Assembly: GCA_034620365.1 (NCBI GenBank)
Contig: JAQGEQ010000090.1
Span: 124,001 to 188,000 of the forward strand
Source of the DNA: Pegea sp. RAD2-039
Lineage: Eukaryota; Chordata; Thaliacea; Salpida; Salpidae
Direction of reading: 5' to 3'
Length of the DNA: 64,000 nucleotides
The notes beneath the pieces were generated by a model that was not told the DNA's origin, searched no databases, and worked only from the letters and a program-made list of their open reading frames with translations. Position 1 is the first letter of the stretch, and each line of letters starts with the position of its first letter. Both the position numbers and the translations under genes were made by a program. This document shows, in pieces, positions 41,113 through 54,050 of this stretch.

Positions 41113-43877
41113 TCATAAAGATTGATCTCGGTTCCAATTGGGAATTCCCCCAAACCGAAATCTTCCAAAACCAGAGACTTGTCGACTTGGTGAATAGTTC
41201 ATTAAGGATCCAACAGTCAAAGGCTTCCAAACTGGCTCGCGAGCACCCTCTAATGGCAGACGAGGTTCTGAGACGGTGCAGCGTTGTTTACAAGGAGATA
41301 TTACAGAGACTGATGTTGGAAGTCGACTGTTGAAGCCAGGAACTGCAGCAACCTTTAAATAAATATGATGCAGGCCATTTTATAAAAACGCCAAATTGTG
41401 TTTAAACCTGCTTCACTTCGTCATTTTTGTTGAAGCGATCTCGAAACGATCCAGATGAATATAAACGATCCTCAGATAAGAAGTAGAGATTATTACTCTT
41501 TTCTGATCTTCTAATTCGAGTTTTTGAAAGTAAATTGGAAGATGTAGATGTAGAGGGAGTCTTAAGATCTTCCAAATGGGAGAAGAATCTTTAGTAGGAT
41601 CTTGAAATCATTTCATGAGATCTTTAAAATCCAGAAAACTCACTTCTGCAGTGAATCATCTCTTGGAACTTCATCAACTGATTTCCGGTTCAAAATCGCG
41701 TCTGTTCGCTCTCTGTTGTTTTCAGAAGCTTTAAACATCACGTTGGCATGATGACGAGATCTTCGCACGCGACCCTAAATACGTGACTAGTTTGTGAATG
41801 ACGTCATCAAGTCACGACGCACCTCATAGCGTTTATCGAGGAGTAAATCAATCTCTGGGACATCGTGATGCTGCGTGAAGCTCCGAAAAATTATGGGGCG
41901 TTTCCTGGAGATATTTTGACGGATGAAAGCTCCGTAAGATTTCTGTAAAGTCGACGATTGGATAATAGAAGATCTATGTGATCACAGAAGACACAAAATA
42001 GATAGAAGATCAAAAGATTTCTGTTTTTTAAAGAAACTTTAAATTTTGATTTTGTAGTTGCAAATGAAACAAGAAAGATGAAAGAATAATGGAGAAAAAG
42101 AGATAAGCCAGAGCAAAAGATAAAAGTTCTAAAGAGAATTAGCTTATAGAAAGAGCAATAAAGAGAAAGAGTAAGTAAGAATTTCTATACAGAAAAGGTG
42201 AAGAAAAGAGAATTATAGGTTGGAAGAGCAAATCCAGTTTTTATGAACAGAATTTCAGATTTAAAATACTTCTTAAACTTTTGCTGTGAATTGAGTTTTA
42301 AAATTTCATAAAAATAAAGAAAAGAGACCTTCAAATCAGCCGGAATATTTTCTTCTATCTTCAAAACTCTTTTTAAAGATCGATTTTGAAGTTTTGACCA
42401 AAAATCTTCGGCCCCAAGACCCCTGTTAACTAAAAGTCTTATGAGATTAACAATTTCTTATTACAATCATTAAATTGATTTTAATTGGGCTATTCAGAAA
42501 GTAGATAACAGAAAGTCAACAAGAAGATTGATTTAAAACTGAAATTAAACCAACAAAATGATGATCAAAATCTAACAGGAAAGATGAAGTTAAGAACTTG
42601 TTCTTTTGTAACAAGATTGTTTACATAAAACGTTTTAAAACAATTACTTTTAGGAAAAGTTTTCCAAGTATTAGGAGTTGCAGGAGATTCTTCAACAAAG
42701 TAATCAGATGGAACTAAAGCATCCTTCAAAACCTAAAAACAAAAAAAAGTGAACAATAGAACAGAAATCAACAGATACTGTTTCAGTTAAAGATGTGTTT
42801 AATCATTGAAATCCAAAAGATGATCATTAAACAATCATTTTAAGGAGTATAAAATGAAATATAATTTTTAAAAGTTTTTATTGAGTTTTAATATCTGATC
42901 TACCTGTTGAGTTTGTGGAAGAGAAAGTTTTGTGTCTTCTTCATCTATTTCAGACATTTTATTTACAAAAACTTTAAGATTTGAATTTCTATTTCTGCTT
43001 TTTTCAGATTTCCTTACTGATCCTAAAAACAAAGAAATAAAATTGAAACCAAATATTCATTTCATAAAATTTCATAAAATGTTGGGGATATTTATGAGAT
43101 ACATCAAAAATTATTAAAAACAATTGATTTATACCTAAATAGAGATCTAAAAACAGTATTTCTTATAATGCATCAGGTTTTTTATAAGTTTTAGGATAAT
43201 TAAAACTAAAAAAGTTTTATTTTTATCATAAAAATAAGTTTAGGATATAAGAATGAAATAAAAAATATAAATTAAAAACTTATAAACATACTTATAATGT
43301 TTACTCTATCAATTAAATAGATAAGTTTAAGCTCTTTTATCATTATAATAAAATATTTTCCAAGAAATAAAAATAAATTGCTTAACTTCAGAATATAATT
43401 TAAATAAATCATACTTCAAAAGAAATGGAAATTATGTTTATTTCATGTAGAAAATAAACTAAGAATTTCCAATAATATTACATTTGTAATTACTGATAAA
43501 CCCTAAAAAATTAATGATAATTTGATAATTTTAAATAAACTAGAATAAAGTTGAAAAAAAAATAAAATATAAAACATTGAAATTATACAAAGTTTAATAC
43601 AACTTTTTTCTTATACAAATAAAAAAAACTTTAAAATAAACTTAATTTCATTTAAAATTAATCTGAAAAAATTAAGATAAGCTAAAGTACAAAAAGTTTT
43701 ATGCAAATTAAGTAAAGTTCAATTTCAAAAACTTAAATATACTAACTTACTTGAGAATACAGATTTTCCAGTCTTTCCATACACACCTACTGGTTGTTTG
43801 TTTGACACTAAAACATCTTTCAGGAGCTTAATAGAATCAATTTTTTCTTGTTGATTTAACTTTAGGTCGATAGTCAT
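41113..43877 (-). CDS. Unrecognised conserved-looking protein, 8 exons
   Basis: Exons: 43751-43877, 42904-43022, 42648-42732, 42329-42429, 41823-41942, 41644-41774, 41408-41588, 41113-41352; every junction is GT-AG and the phases close to 367 residues. I do not recognise the family. The protein is basic and polar, with no signal peptide, membrane segment, long coiled coil or enzyme motif. Structured-looking blocks: KQPVGVYGKTGKSVFS near residues 28-42, NRGLGAEDFWSKLQNRSL in exon 4, a basic segment RRSRHHANVMF in exon 6, and an aromatic/glycine C-terminus (SGFGRFRFGGIPNW). Short motifs in polar linkers resemble many axonemal or testis-expressed proteins, and an X-box-like GTATCCATGG lies about 75 bp upstream of the start; a ciliary role is a guess. 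Codon use and intron sizes match its neighbours. Confidence 0.85.
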
Positions 43878-46800
43878 TATCTTTTGTTCAAATTGTAACC
43901 GCATTCACCTCAAACATAAAAACTTTTATGGCATTGTCAGTACTAGCGTATGTATCCATGGAGCACAAGCTCATGCTTGCTAACAGTGTTTCTAACATTA
44001 AAATTTAAATTATTTATTATTTTTATTTTTTGAATAGCATTTAATCTCTAAATAAGCATAAAAATTATTCAAAAGGTTTCAATATTAAATAGAAATAATG
44101 CTGATATTGTTTTTTTTCTATATCAATTTTTTAAAAGAAGTCAGACGCATTGTGTTAGAGTAAGAGCTGTTCATACTTCGAACTTTCTGTATCTAGAAAC
44201 AAATAGTTATTACATAGTAACGTAAAACATTTTATACTTCTTTTATACTTACTTTTATACTTCATGAAACACTTTAACAGAATCTACTTTAGAATATTTA
44301 TAACTAAATTGTCTAGCAAGTAGCAAAATTAAAAACTAATCAAAATAAACTTTGTATCTTTTATAAATACTTCTAATTAAGACTTAATAAGACATTATTC
44401 TGGTTTTCAGGTCAAATATACACATAAAAATGAAGTATATCTTTCAAATGGCTTTATTTAAACGTTTAAAAGCTTAAAAAAATTTTAAGCTTGTCAAACT
44501 AGGTATGATCTGAACTTGCTGAGTTTAATCTTTTTTAAAACATCAAAGAAAACCCATTTAAGCCAAAACAATTAAAATTTAGCCAGAATAATTTAAAAAA
44601 CTTTTGTTAAATAAAAGTCTTCGTAAGGCCTACCCGGAAAAGTTTTATTAATTTGTAGATAGAACTTAGCTTTTCCTTTTAGAGTTACTTTATGAAACTA
44701 TTTTAAAGTTATTCACCAAAATGATAATCTAATTTTTCATTTGAACCTAAATCTTAGTTGTATATTTCTGTTTAAGTTTCTAGGTAAACGTCTAAACAAA
44801 CTATGTAGTCGTAAACACAACAATTCTTTTATTTAATTTTTGTTATTACTTAGCTACATTTCTGCATTAATTAAACTTAACTGCTTGATTTACAAAAATA
44901 ATTCTATAGCTTAACCGAATGAAAATTTTATTAAAATGTTGAAAAATTTGTATAAAATACTAAAGGTAAGATTTTTAAAGTTATGTTAGTTTAACATTCT
45001 TTATTGTCATCAAAAAATAATTTGGCTCTTTCAAAAAGTTTAAAAGCTTTTTTCATATAATAAACTTATTACTGTTTTTACAATTGCTGATTACAAAGCA
45101 TATTTGTTGGTTTCTAATAAAGAAACATGAAAAATGTAAAAAATTAAAAAAGTTAGCTTTATGCTCATAAAAAAATAACTAAAAAAAGTTTGTTTTTCTT
45201 AAAAAATGTTATATATCTAAATAAAATTGATGGTAATTTCGGTTTTCTATTATTTTATAAAGTATCTTACAAAATATTTTATAAAATTTTAATTTTAAAT
45301 CTTAATTTTGATTAAGGGCATAAAAATTGTCAGTTTATCGCATTTTTTAAACCTTTTCATTATTTTGTTTTATTATTTTATAATATTTTATTAATAATTA
45401 CTTTATAATTTTTTATCGTGTTTTTTAATGTTTTGTTTCAATTAACGAATTACCTAAAAAATTTCGCAAACATCTAAAATAAATTTCAGTACTTAGCATA
45501 TATGCAATTTCTAGCTGTATTTAATTTTCATTCTATAGAAAGTAAAGCATTCTTGTGCTGAAGCATTTTTCAATTATTTTAAATCAGGAAATAACGTTTG
45601 TATCATTCTTTTTCCTGTCCATTATGCTGCTAGAATTTAAACAGCAGCTGGTCACTATAATGTAAACAAGACTGATATAAAATGTAAGCTTCTTTATAAA
45701 ATGACAGCTTTAAATGTAATTCAAAATAGATTAAAAAATCTTCTTGTGATTCTTTAAATCGCTATAAATCAGATAAACTGTGATTTTTATTTTTAAAACT
45801 ATGTTTCCTGTTCAAATTATTTTGTAAAATCCAAGTATTTTTTCATTATTTGTAACTTACTAATTAATTTTTCTAATTCTACTAATAATTAACTTATTTG
45901 CTACTATTTAATATTTTTAGGCGAGACTTGAATTTTCCTTTAAAATAAGTAAAGATACAATTCAGATATATATTTTCAAATGTCAATATTTTCAAGCAAA
46001 GGAAACATTACTTGAATTTAAGTGGTGCAACCCTCTAAAATGATAACTTAAACAAAATCATCTATTTTTCAATTAATGTTTAATATTGGGTTACTTTTCT
46101 TAATATAAATGTGAAAAGTTTTAAAAATAATTTTATGAAATTAAGAATATTTTAAAAAGTATCAAAAAAAATTTTGATGATTATTTCAGTTAAAAGAAAT
46201 CAATTCTTTGTAATATAATTACTCATTCTATTAACCTTGACAATAATATAAACTGTTTACAAAGCTAACAAAATGATGATATAAGGAAGTTATATCTTGT
46301 GTTATGTGATATTTTACTAACTATCAATTATATTTAATGGTTTTTTCTCTAACGTTGAAGTTGGTTTTCAAGCGGAAAATGATTATGAAAAGTAATACTA
46401 TCCTAATTTTGATTGTATTTTTCCATAAAAAGACATTCATTCTGATGCAAAAGATCATATTCAGGTTATTAAAATTAATACTTAAGAGAAAGAATGTTTT
46501 TTTACAAGTTATTATCTTAGAACTTATTTTTCTAGTACTGACTTTTAAATTTCAACTTTTATATTTGCTTGATAAAAAGTTGTAAAAAAACACATTTATA
46601 AAATTGAAACAATTACTTTAGTTTTTTGTGAATTAAAATAAATGTTTTAAGCAAAATTTATCAAAATAAAGTTGAATTAAATAAAAAGATGCATTTATTT
46701 TAAAGTTTGTTTTTTATACGTAGTTTTTGTAAACTAGTCTTGTTGTTGTTGTTAATGAACACGGAAATACGTTGCAACCGACAGCTCATGAAGATATGAC

Positions 46801-49800
46801 AAATTTTACGTAATAAAATTAAAAGACCATCATAATTTCCAATGTAGCTGAGTTTTCTTGTTTTCTTACAAAGCTATTTGCTTTACAGATATATACTTAA
46901 GTTTTTCTCCTTATTATTTATAATTTTAAAAATGATAAATAAATTATCATCCTTTTACTAAAGTAATTATTTTTTAAATATCACAATAGTAATATACTAA
47001 TGAAAAAAACGTTTTTTTTTATTTCATTTATAAGTATTACGTAATTTTTCAAAATTGTTACACTGCTGTCTATGCTTTAATTGTTTAGAAGGAAATACCT
47101 ATAAAACTAAAGTTGTTCAAATTATTTAAGATTAAAGTTTGGTATTTTTTTGTAATGGCAAAATTTATAATTTGAAATGTTCAAAACTGTTTATAAAAGT
47201 TTTAATACAAGAGCATATGAATATGGTGCTAGGCTTGAATATGAGTTATCTTTCAAATACTAATTAGCTTCTTGTGTTTTAGATTTTATATAGGGTTTAA
47301 ACCACAAAGTTAAATATTACAAAATAATGTAAAATGTTGATTTATTGGCAAATTTTTGGTCATGTCGAACATTACCACACAGGTAACACCTGAACTAATC
47401 AAACTTTGAATGAATCAGTCAATAAGTTAAAGATAATATTTTATTGCATTTTATAAAATCGCTTATATAAAATATAAATAAATTTCTAAAGATTTTTCAA
47501 TCGATTTATAAATTTGAAGATTTAGCTTTTTAAACATTAAGATATCTCTTTCTCTATTGAAATGACATTTAACAAACTTTCACAGTTAAGTAATTGAATA
47601 GAAATAAAAGCTTGAAGAAGAAATGATAATCTAGGACAATTATGCAAAATTTTTAGAAAGAAAAATATATACGGAGTAAAATAAAATAAAAATATATAAA
47701 ACTAGTAACATAACACCATACTATTTCAACCTATTTTCTAAGTAGGCTGAAACTTATACGCAGTCACTAAAAAAACTGAATAAAAACTCTTTTCATAATT
47801 TGGCTTGTTGTAAAGTTCAAAGTATAAAAACCCTTTTCTAATGGTGCTAGGTATGTTCCTTGCACCAAAAGATTATGGTCATCATACAGAGAGTTAAAGC
47901 CGTTCAAACTAAACCTGTTTTAAGTCAAAACAATCTTTAAACTCTATTCAAGTCTAAACCGGAAAAATGCCAGTATATTTCTATGACTTATAGATATATA
48001 ATGAAGTTGTTTGAGCTTTTATACAAAAACATCTTCAGTCAAATTACCACGTAAGTGACATCGAATAAAACGCTGATAATTGCTAACCAACAAGTTGATG
48101 GTAATTATCACCTACTAGTAATTTCCGTCGAAGCTCATACACTCAGAGCAACTTAAAAAATTACAGTTTATGATAAAGAACTTCATTTGGTATATAGCAC
48201 GCTACTTACTCACGATTCGAATTAAAATTCACTGCAGTCATTTGAAAAATTGTCTCTCAGATAGTGACTAATATGGACTTTGTAACTTTTGACTTTTTTA
48301 ATCGTTTTGAGTGGGCTGAAGACTAACCTATTTTGCAAAGTTTCAAATCTTTTTACTTCTTAATTATTTTTGTTGTCAGATTTTAAGACATTGAAACTCG
48401 TTAACCTCTGATTAAAGTTTAACATTTATACTAAAAATTACCTTCTACAGCGTCTAATCATATCGAATCCAGCCTGAAACGCAACCGGTTATAATTTCAA
48501 AAACATTTTACTTCCTTCTAACAGACACACCCAACCATCTAACCGCAGTTAGCAGCAACCCCAAAAACCTCAGAGTCCAAATGAATACAACCTCCTGAAA
48601 GTCAACCTTTTATCATCGTTACTTCCTCAACCAGCCTCAATCTTCTACTTCTATTAAGTCAGTTGGTCTAGCCCAGTTGGCAGGATAAACCGGAAACTTG
48701 TTCACTTCCGCTTATGCTTGCTTTTCACTCTTACTGGCTTATAACGTCACTTGGACCAGAAGTATCCATGGTTACTTGACACTTGCGTTGTTTACCTTAA
48801 CTGACGTAACTTTATCCGCTTGTTGTTGTTTTTGTTAATGAGTAAACAGCCTTTAAAGATGCTCAAGAAAGCTTGCTTAGCAACAAATATTCTCAAGAAA
48901 GATTTTTTATTGATTTTGTTCCATTTTAGTCTCTGATTTTTCTTAAAATCGAAATATTTATCATCCAGCATATCTTCATTTAAACTTAAAGATTTGTTGA
49001 CTAGAAAAATGTTTTTAGAAAATTAATTATAAAAACATTAAAGTTGTTATGTTCTCATCAACTTAAGATATTTCTCAGTTACCAGCAATTAATCATCTTA
49101 AGAATTGTTCAGCGTTTTTATTCATATTTTCCTGTTTTGATTTATACTTAATGCTATCAAAAGCTTTTTAAAAGTTTATTTTGTTACCATAATAATGTTT
49201 ATATATTGTAGAAATAACAAGTGGTGTTTGAGATATTAGTTTATCTTGTTATACTGATTTAATAATATTCATATTTCTTTACAATCAGTCTTTCTATTAC
49301 TGACATTAAATACTTTGAAACTATTATTATTAACACTATTTCTAAAGATATCCAATTAAACACTTGCTCATATATCAGACAAACAAATTATAACTGGTAA
49401 GTAAGAATAAATTAAAAACTTTCATAAATTAGAAACGTATCATGAATAAACAATCAGTAAAAAAAATTAATCTATTTTAGAAGCATTGAATGTTTTATTT
49501 ATAATTTGCAAAAATTGTTTTTTCATTTATCAAAATTTCTTAATTAAATGTATTCTTTTTTATTTGTATAGATTAGAATCTTAGAAATAAGTTTAAATGA
49601 TAACTTGACAGATTGAATTCTAACTTTACTTAAAAATTGCTTTGACCTGTTTATAACTTTAAACTTTTTTTAAATTGAATATTCAACTTTGAAATTAACT
49701 TTTTAAAACTTTATCAAACCTTTTTCTTTACTTTCAATTAACTAATCATAATTTCCTACTAAGCTTAGATTTCCTACAAAATAAAAATTATTTAAATTTC

Positions 49801-51539
49801 AGCTTTGATAATTTCTAAAACTATTTTTGAAAGTAATTTTTGAATTGAGTATTTTTGAAAAATTACTCATTTATTCAATTATTATATTTAAAAGTTTAGC
49901 CAAATATTTTGAACAGTTTTAAAATCGATTCATAAATATTTCTTGCTGTTTTCATTTAAGTTTCTTTTCAAATTGTTTTAATTTAAATCAAATGAAAGAA
50001 ATCAGGTTTCAGTAGAGCTTTGATACAAATATTAAGGGATTTTACTTTCAAACTAAACCTAAAAACTGTTAAAACTTCTTAAAATTAATTTTAATATAAC
50101 TTCAGGATCTGTATTTACATAAATTTGCAAGTTTATTTTCTTTGAAATTTATTTTGTCGAAGTATTTTTAAAGATATTATTAAATGGTTTATTTCACAAC
50201 CAACCAGAAACTCCTCCTAGTTTTTTTCTCACTTTTTTGCAAGATTGAAACAAGCTTTGACACTAAATTGATCTGAACGTATGAATGAAAAGAAGGAAGT
50301 AAGTATTGCAATAAGTTGTTTCAGACTTTCAGTATCATCTTATCTAGTATTACCTTTCTCGCAATCAGCTCACTACCTATTAATAAGTTTAAAGTCTGAT
50401 TCATGCAAATAGATTTAGGAAGATTGAAAAATCGAAAATTGATTTTGTCTAAAAACCTCAAGTAGTTTTTAACACTTATGTAATTTGTATGATGAAAATA
50501 TCTTTAACAAATTGATAAATACATTTTAATGTTTTGCAAATTGCTTATTTATTTTTTGATAATTAAAAAGGAGATTATTAAATAATAATATTTTGAAGAA
50601 TTATTAGCATTTAATAACAGTAAATATTTTAAATATATTTTACGTTTAAATAGAAATATTACAAACAAAAACTTATTTTAACAACAAACAATTTTAAATT
50701 AAGCTTTTATCTTTTGAAAACTTTTTAAAGTCTTATCAACAATTATTTCTCAAAATGTATTAAGTACATAATAAATATTATGTATTAGGAGCCACAATAA
50801 AAGATTTAATTTAAACTACAGCTAGTTAGTTTGGTTTAAAAAGATAAAAATAACTTTAAATTGAAGTTAGTATTCGGTTTAATATCCTAATTCTTAAAGA
50901 CAGAAGTAAACCTTTAGTTACTGATGCCTCATAGCTTAGTTATTGGTAATTTTTAAAAACTTAGAATTTTCAAAGCTATTCTTACCTTGATTAAATCATA
51001 CATCTATTAAAATATTATTCAAAAAACAAGTTTTATTTTAAGTAGAAACTTGTCTTTAAATATAACAACTTTATTTATATAAAATTGATATAAGCTAGCT
51101 GAGATATAAAAAGAGAACACTTATTCTTTAATCTTTTCCAAAGAGGTCCATAGAAAAATAAATCACCAAAAAAATCAAAACAAAAAATTGATTCGGTGAT
51201 AAGTTAGTAAAACAAACCAGAGTTTTATGGGGCGAATTTTTACAAATGACTTTGAATATAGTTTTGGAAGTAATTCTGAAAAGTATATTTAGCATATGCT
51301 AAGCACCTACAACTAATTCAAATGCAAATAAAGGTTGAGGCAGACAAAGTAAATGTTAACAAAAATATACGACTTAATCGAGCCAAAACATGAAAAGTAA
51401 AATTGTTTAAAACAACTTGTTGAAAAGCAAATATTATTAAGCAATGAAGTTAAAAATCTTTTTTAAAATAAATCCAAAAACACCAATTTGAAATTTTAAT
51501 TTGTTTAATATCTAAAATTATTTTTTAATAAACAGATCG
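43878..51539. other. Long gene-poor region
   Basis: About 7.7 kb of AT-rich sequence without a supportable gene. The longest frame (46337-46585, plus) is Leu/Ile/Lys/Phe low-complexity and not credible. Points noted: GTATCCATGG at 43952-43961 just upstream of the unrecognised gene; a hairpin GGTGC...GCACC at about 47841-47864; a GC-richer island at 48.45-48.85 kb (listed separately); and a six-codon ATG stretch ending at a strong GTAAGT donor at 50281-50298. Confidence 0.45.
48640..48850. promoter_or_regulatory. Promoter/enhancer-like island with X-box, ETS and CRE-like motifs
   Basis: In a very AT-rich background this segment is GC-richer and dense in motifs: an inverted ETS pair (CCGGAA and CACTTCCG, about 48690-48710), ATAACGTCAC (48741-48750), an X-box-like GTATCCATGGTTAC (48762-48775) and CTGACGTAAC (48801-48810). 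No adjacent coding exon is visible. It could be an enhancer or the promoter of a distant or non-coding first exon, possibly for the plus-strand ARL6-like gene, which needs an upstream non-coding exon. Confidence 0.35.
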
Positions 51540-51550
51540 ACTGTTGAAAC

Positions 51551-51961
51551 ATGAAATCGACCCAAACTAAAGCCATAGAGTCAGTGGAAGAAAACTTTAT
51601 TGACAGATCTGATAGAGATCGATTTGACGAAGCAAGAAGAGAGCTTTATACTATGACTTCAGAAGAAGAAATGTTAAAAGTTTCTGTCCTTGTTCTAACC
51701 AATAAACAAGATGACGATGACGTAAAGAAGGTTGAACTGCTGGAAGCTAACCCGATGTACGCGCGAGTTCGCTATCCGGATGACAAGGAATCCAGCGTTT
51801 AAGGGGCCAGGTACCTAAATACTGATGAGCAGGACTTTGACGTTCATTCAGGACGAGGTAATAAAGAAGATAGTCCCCGACGGGTCTCAGCAAGTGATAT
51901 AAGGGAGAATACAGATGACACCCTGATGACGAGAGAGGAAGAAGATGAAGAGAGAGACTAA
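51551..51961 (+). pseudogene. Retroelement pol-tail reading frame with in-frame stop
   Basis: 84 codons from an ATG to TAA (51800-51802), then the same frame stays open for another 52 codons (YLNTDEQDFDVHSGRG, SPRRVSASDIREN) to TAA at 51959-51961. The continuation is equally acidic and polar, so the internal stop looks like a nonsense mutation in one former frame (AAA to TAA would suffice). Confidence 0.5.
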
Positions 51962-52028
51962 TCTAGTGTGCATGTTTCCAATGAGGAAAGGAACGATGAG
52001 TTCTGATAGTTTGGGTAGTAGGAGGGGG

Positions 52029-52320
52029 TAACGCCAGCTTTAAGAGCGGGAGAAAAGGAAGCGTGGAGGTTTGGTGGTCCACCTGGCCATTTAAAGCCCC
52101 AAAAGCGGTACGGTTTGCACTATTTGTAGTTGATGGCAGTATTGAGACAACTGTCTTGACAGTTGATAATTTACCGCTGACGTAAATGTGTTGTTCGTCA
52201 TTCTCTTATAGATTTGAGTTAATCAGGATTGTGTATTGACTAGCGTGTACTTGTCGCTGTTGTTAGTCGCTTTCTTACAAATTCTAATAAAGCTCGATAT
52301 AAAGAGTCATTATCATTACA
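52029..52320 (+). repeat. Candidate 3' LTR
   Basis: Follows the polypurine-like tract. Has a polyadenylation hexamer 29 bp before its end and terminal bases compatible with TG...CA LTR ends. A 5' partner is not present in the window. Confidence 0.35.
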
Positions 52321-54050
52321 AATAATAAAAATATTTGAATAAATTACAAGTTAAGTATTAATATATAATAACAATTTTCTAATTTATCTAAATGAGGAAT
52401 AGTTTGTAAAAAACAGTCATTACATCTTCTTATTATAGAAAATCTTTCTTTAAACACTAATTTGTTATCAAGAAAGTCTTGTAAGTAAACCTATAATAGG
52501 AATATCTTGTTTGTTTTAGGTTACTGGACTTTTTACGATGTTTTCAGAACAAATCAATTGATATTTACTTAAGACTCTACTTAAGAATGTCTGTTGGTAA
52601 TATTCTTTTCATTTTGAATTGTCTTCAGATTTACAACCTATTTTCTTGCGTAAGATAATCAAAAAATTAAATCTTTATCCTATATTAATGTATATAGATT
52701 AGTTTTCAGATCAGGTAAAGTTTAATGTTTCTCAATCGTTTTTTTTGCTCATTTACTTGAAGTTACTTTAGATGCTTCTGATTAAATTATAATTTTCTTA
52801 AGTGATAATTTGCAGGTTGATTTTTGTGAAAAAATATGGAATTAAATTGTATTTTTCTTGCTCTGATAGTTGGTCAACTTTATAGCACCATACATTACTT
52901 TATATGAACAAACTAAAATATTTTAGCTTAGCAGATAAGCATCAAGTAAATCAGTAAGTTAAATTCAAGATTTTCTTCTAGAGGTTATCTTGAAGTACTA
53001 CTTATCTTTCTTTTGTGATTGAAGTGAAGTTAAGAGGTTCTAAAAGAATATTTTACTTTTCATTTAAAGTCATCAATGAAATCAGACGGTTTTGTTCTAT
53101 TTGGTATTTACATAGGACATTTTTTACGCTTAAATGCAGATAGAGTTTGTTTAAAAAAATTAAAATTTATATCTTTTAATATATAGGCAACTTTCAAAGA
53201 TAAACTATTTTTTTGATATTCTATATAATTACTAAAACTTAAAATCTATTTTTATTTCGAGTCATTTTTATCAGACTGAATTTTTTTAAGTAAATAATAA
53301 TTGTGAGTTTTGTAAAAGCGGTTTTCATGTTGAAAGATATCATGAAACATACCGTACTCGACTCAGTTAGATATATATTTTGTAGTTCAAACAATTACAA
53401 CATCATTTGACTCTGAATAAGCAGACAATTATTGATGTTTAAGTTATTAAGTAATATATTGTTATACTTTTATAATAACCATTTTTAAATAATTTAAATT
53501 TATTTACTGTTGTATTATTGTAAGTTTTTTATTTATTGTAATGAACTATAGTTATAACTAAGTTTTAGATAAGTAGTTTATTTACTACTTAAATCAAAGA
53601 TATGATTTTTTCATAATTTAAGATAGCCTTAGTCAAGATTTTAATTCAGTTAATAAACAATCAAAACAGTTAAAAGTTGACGAAATAAAATTTTGTTTAC
53701 CAAAAACAGTAGGTAGGCAACTTTTTGTTTGGTTTTAAGTAACTTTAAGTCCATTTTTAACGTTTGTAGATAAGTTACTGTAGTTTTATTAATCGTCAAA
53801 AACTTATTTTAAATTTCATAGAATAACAAGATAAGCTCTTCATCTAATATTAACTCTCAGTGTATTAACAATATCTTTTAAGTGTTACAAGAACATAAAG
53901 TCGAATTTGTGAATGAATCAAACGTTCTATAGTCTATATAGAATATATCTTCTGTTTTCCAACTTTTAAATCAAACTTTAAAAGCTTTAAATAAATATAT
54001 CTCTAAACAAACTTGTTTTCAGAAACCTTATTCAGGTTAGCTTCTTGCAA
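52321..54050. other. Intergenic and probable 5' UTR intron of the ARL6-like gene
   Basis: AT-rich without a supported coding frame. A TTTTCAG acceptor at about 54022, 29 bp before the ARL6-like ATG, implies a spliced non-coding first exon somewhere upstream that I cannot place. Confidence 0.45.

Larger units (their letters stand above)
51540..52320 (+). mobile_element. Decayed 3' end of an LTR retrotransposon (Ty3/gypsy type)
   Basis: An abrupt change to GC-richer sequence between AT-rich flanks. Contents in order: a frame resembling the variable C-terminal tail of gypsy Pol (ANPMYARVRYPDDKESSV, cf. the usual NPxYAxVRxPDGRExxVS class); a purine tract AGGAGGGGG (52020-52028) like a polypurine tract; then about 290 bp starting GGTAACG and ending ATTACA, which fits a 3' LTR (TGTAAC...ATTACA with a decayed first base) and holds AATAAA at 52286-52291. 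No upstream gag, RT or integrase and no 5' LTR lie in the window, so it is truncated. Family placement is from motif memory only. Confidence 0.5.

Noticed and set aside
41795..41810. TGACGTCA in the 41-44 kb gene
   Set aside because: It sits inside a 48-nt intron of that gene, so a promoter role is unlikely.
46337..46585. 82-codon plus-strand frame in the gene desert
   Set aside because: Leu/Ile/Lys/Phe low complexity, typical of AT-rich non-coding DNA.
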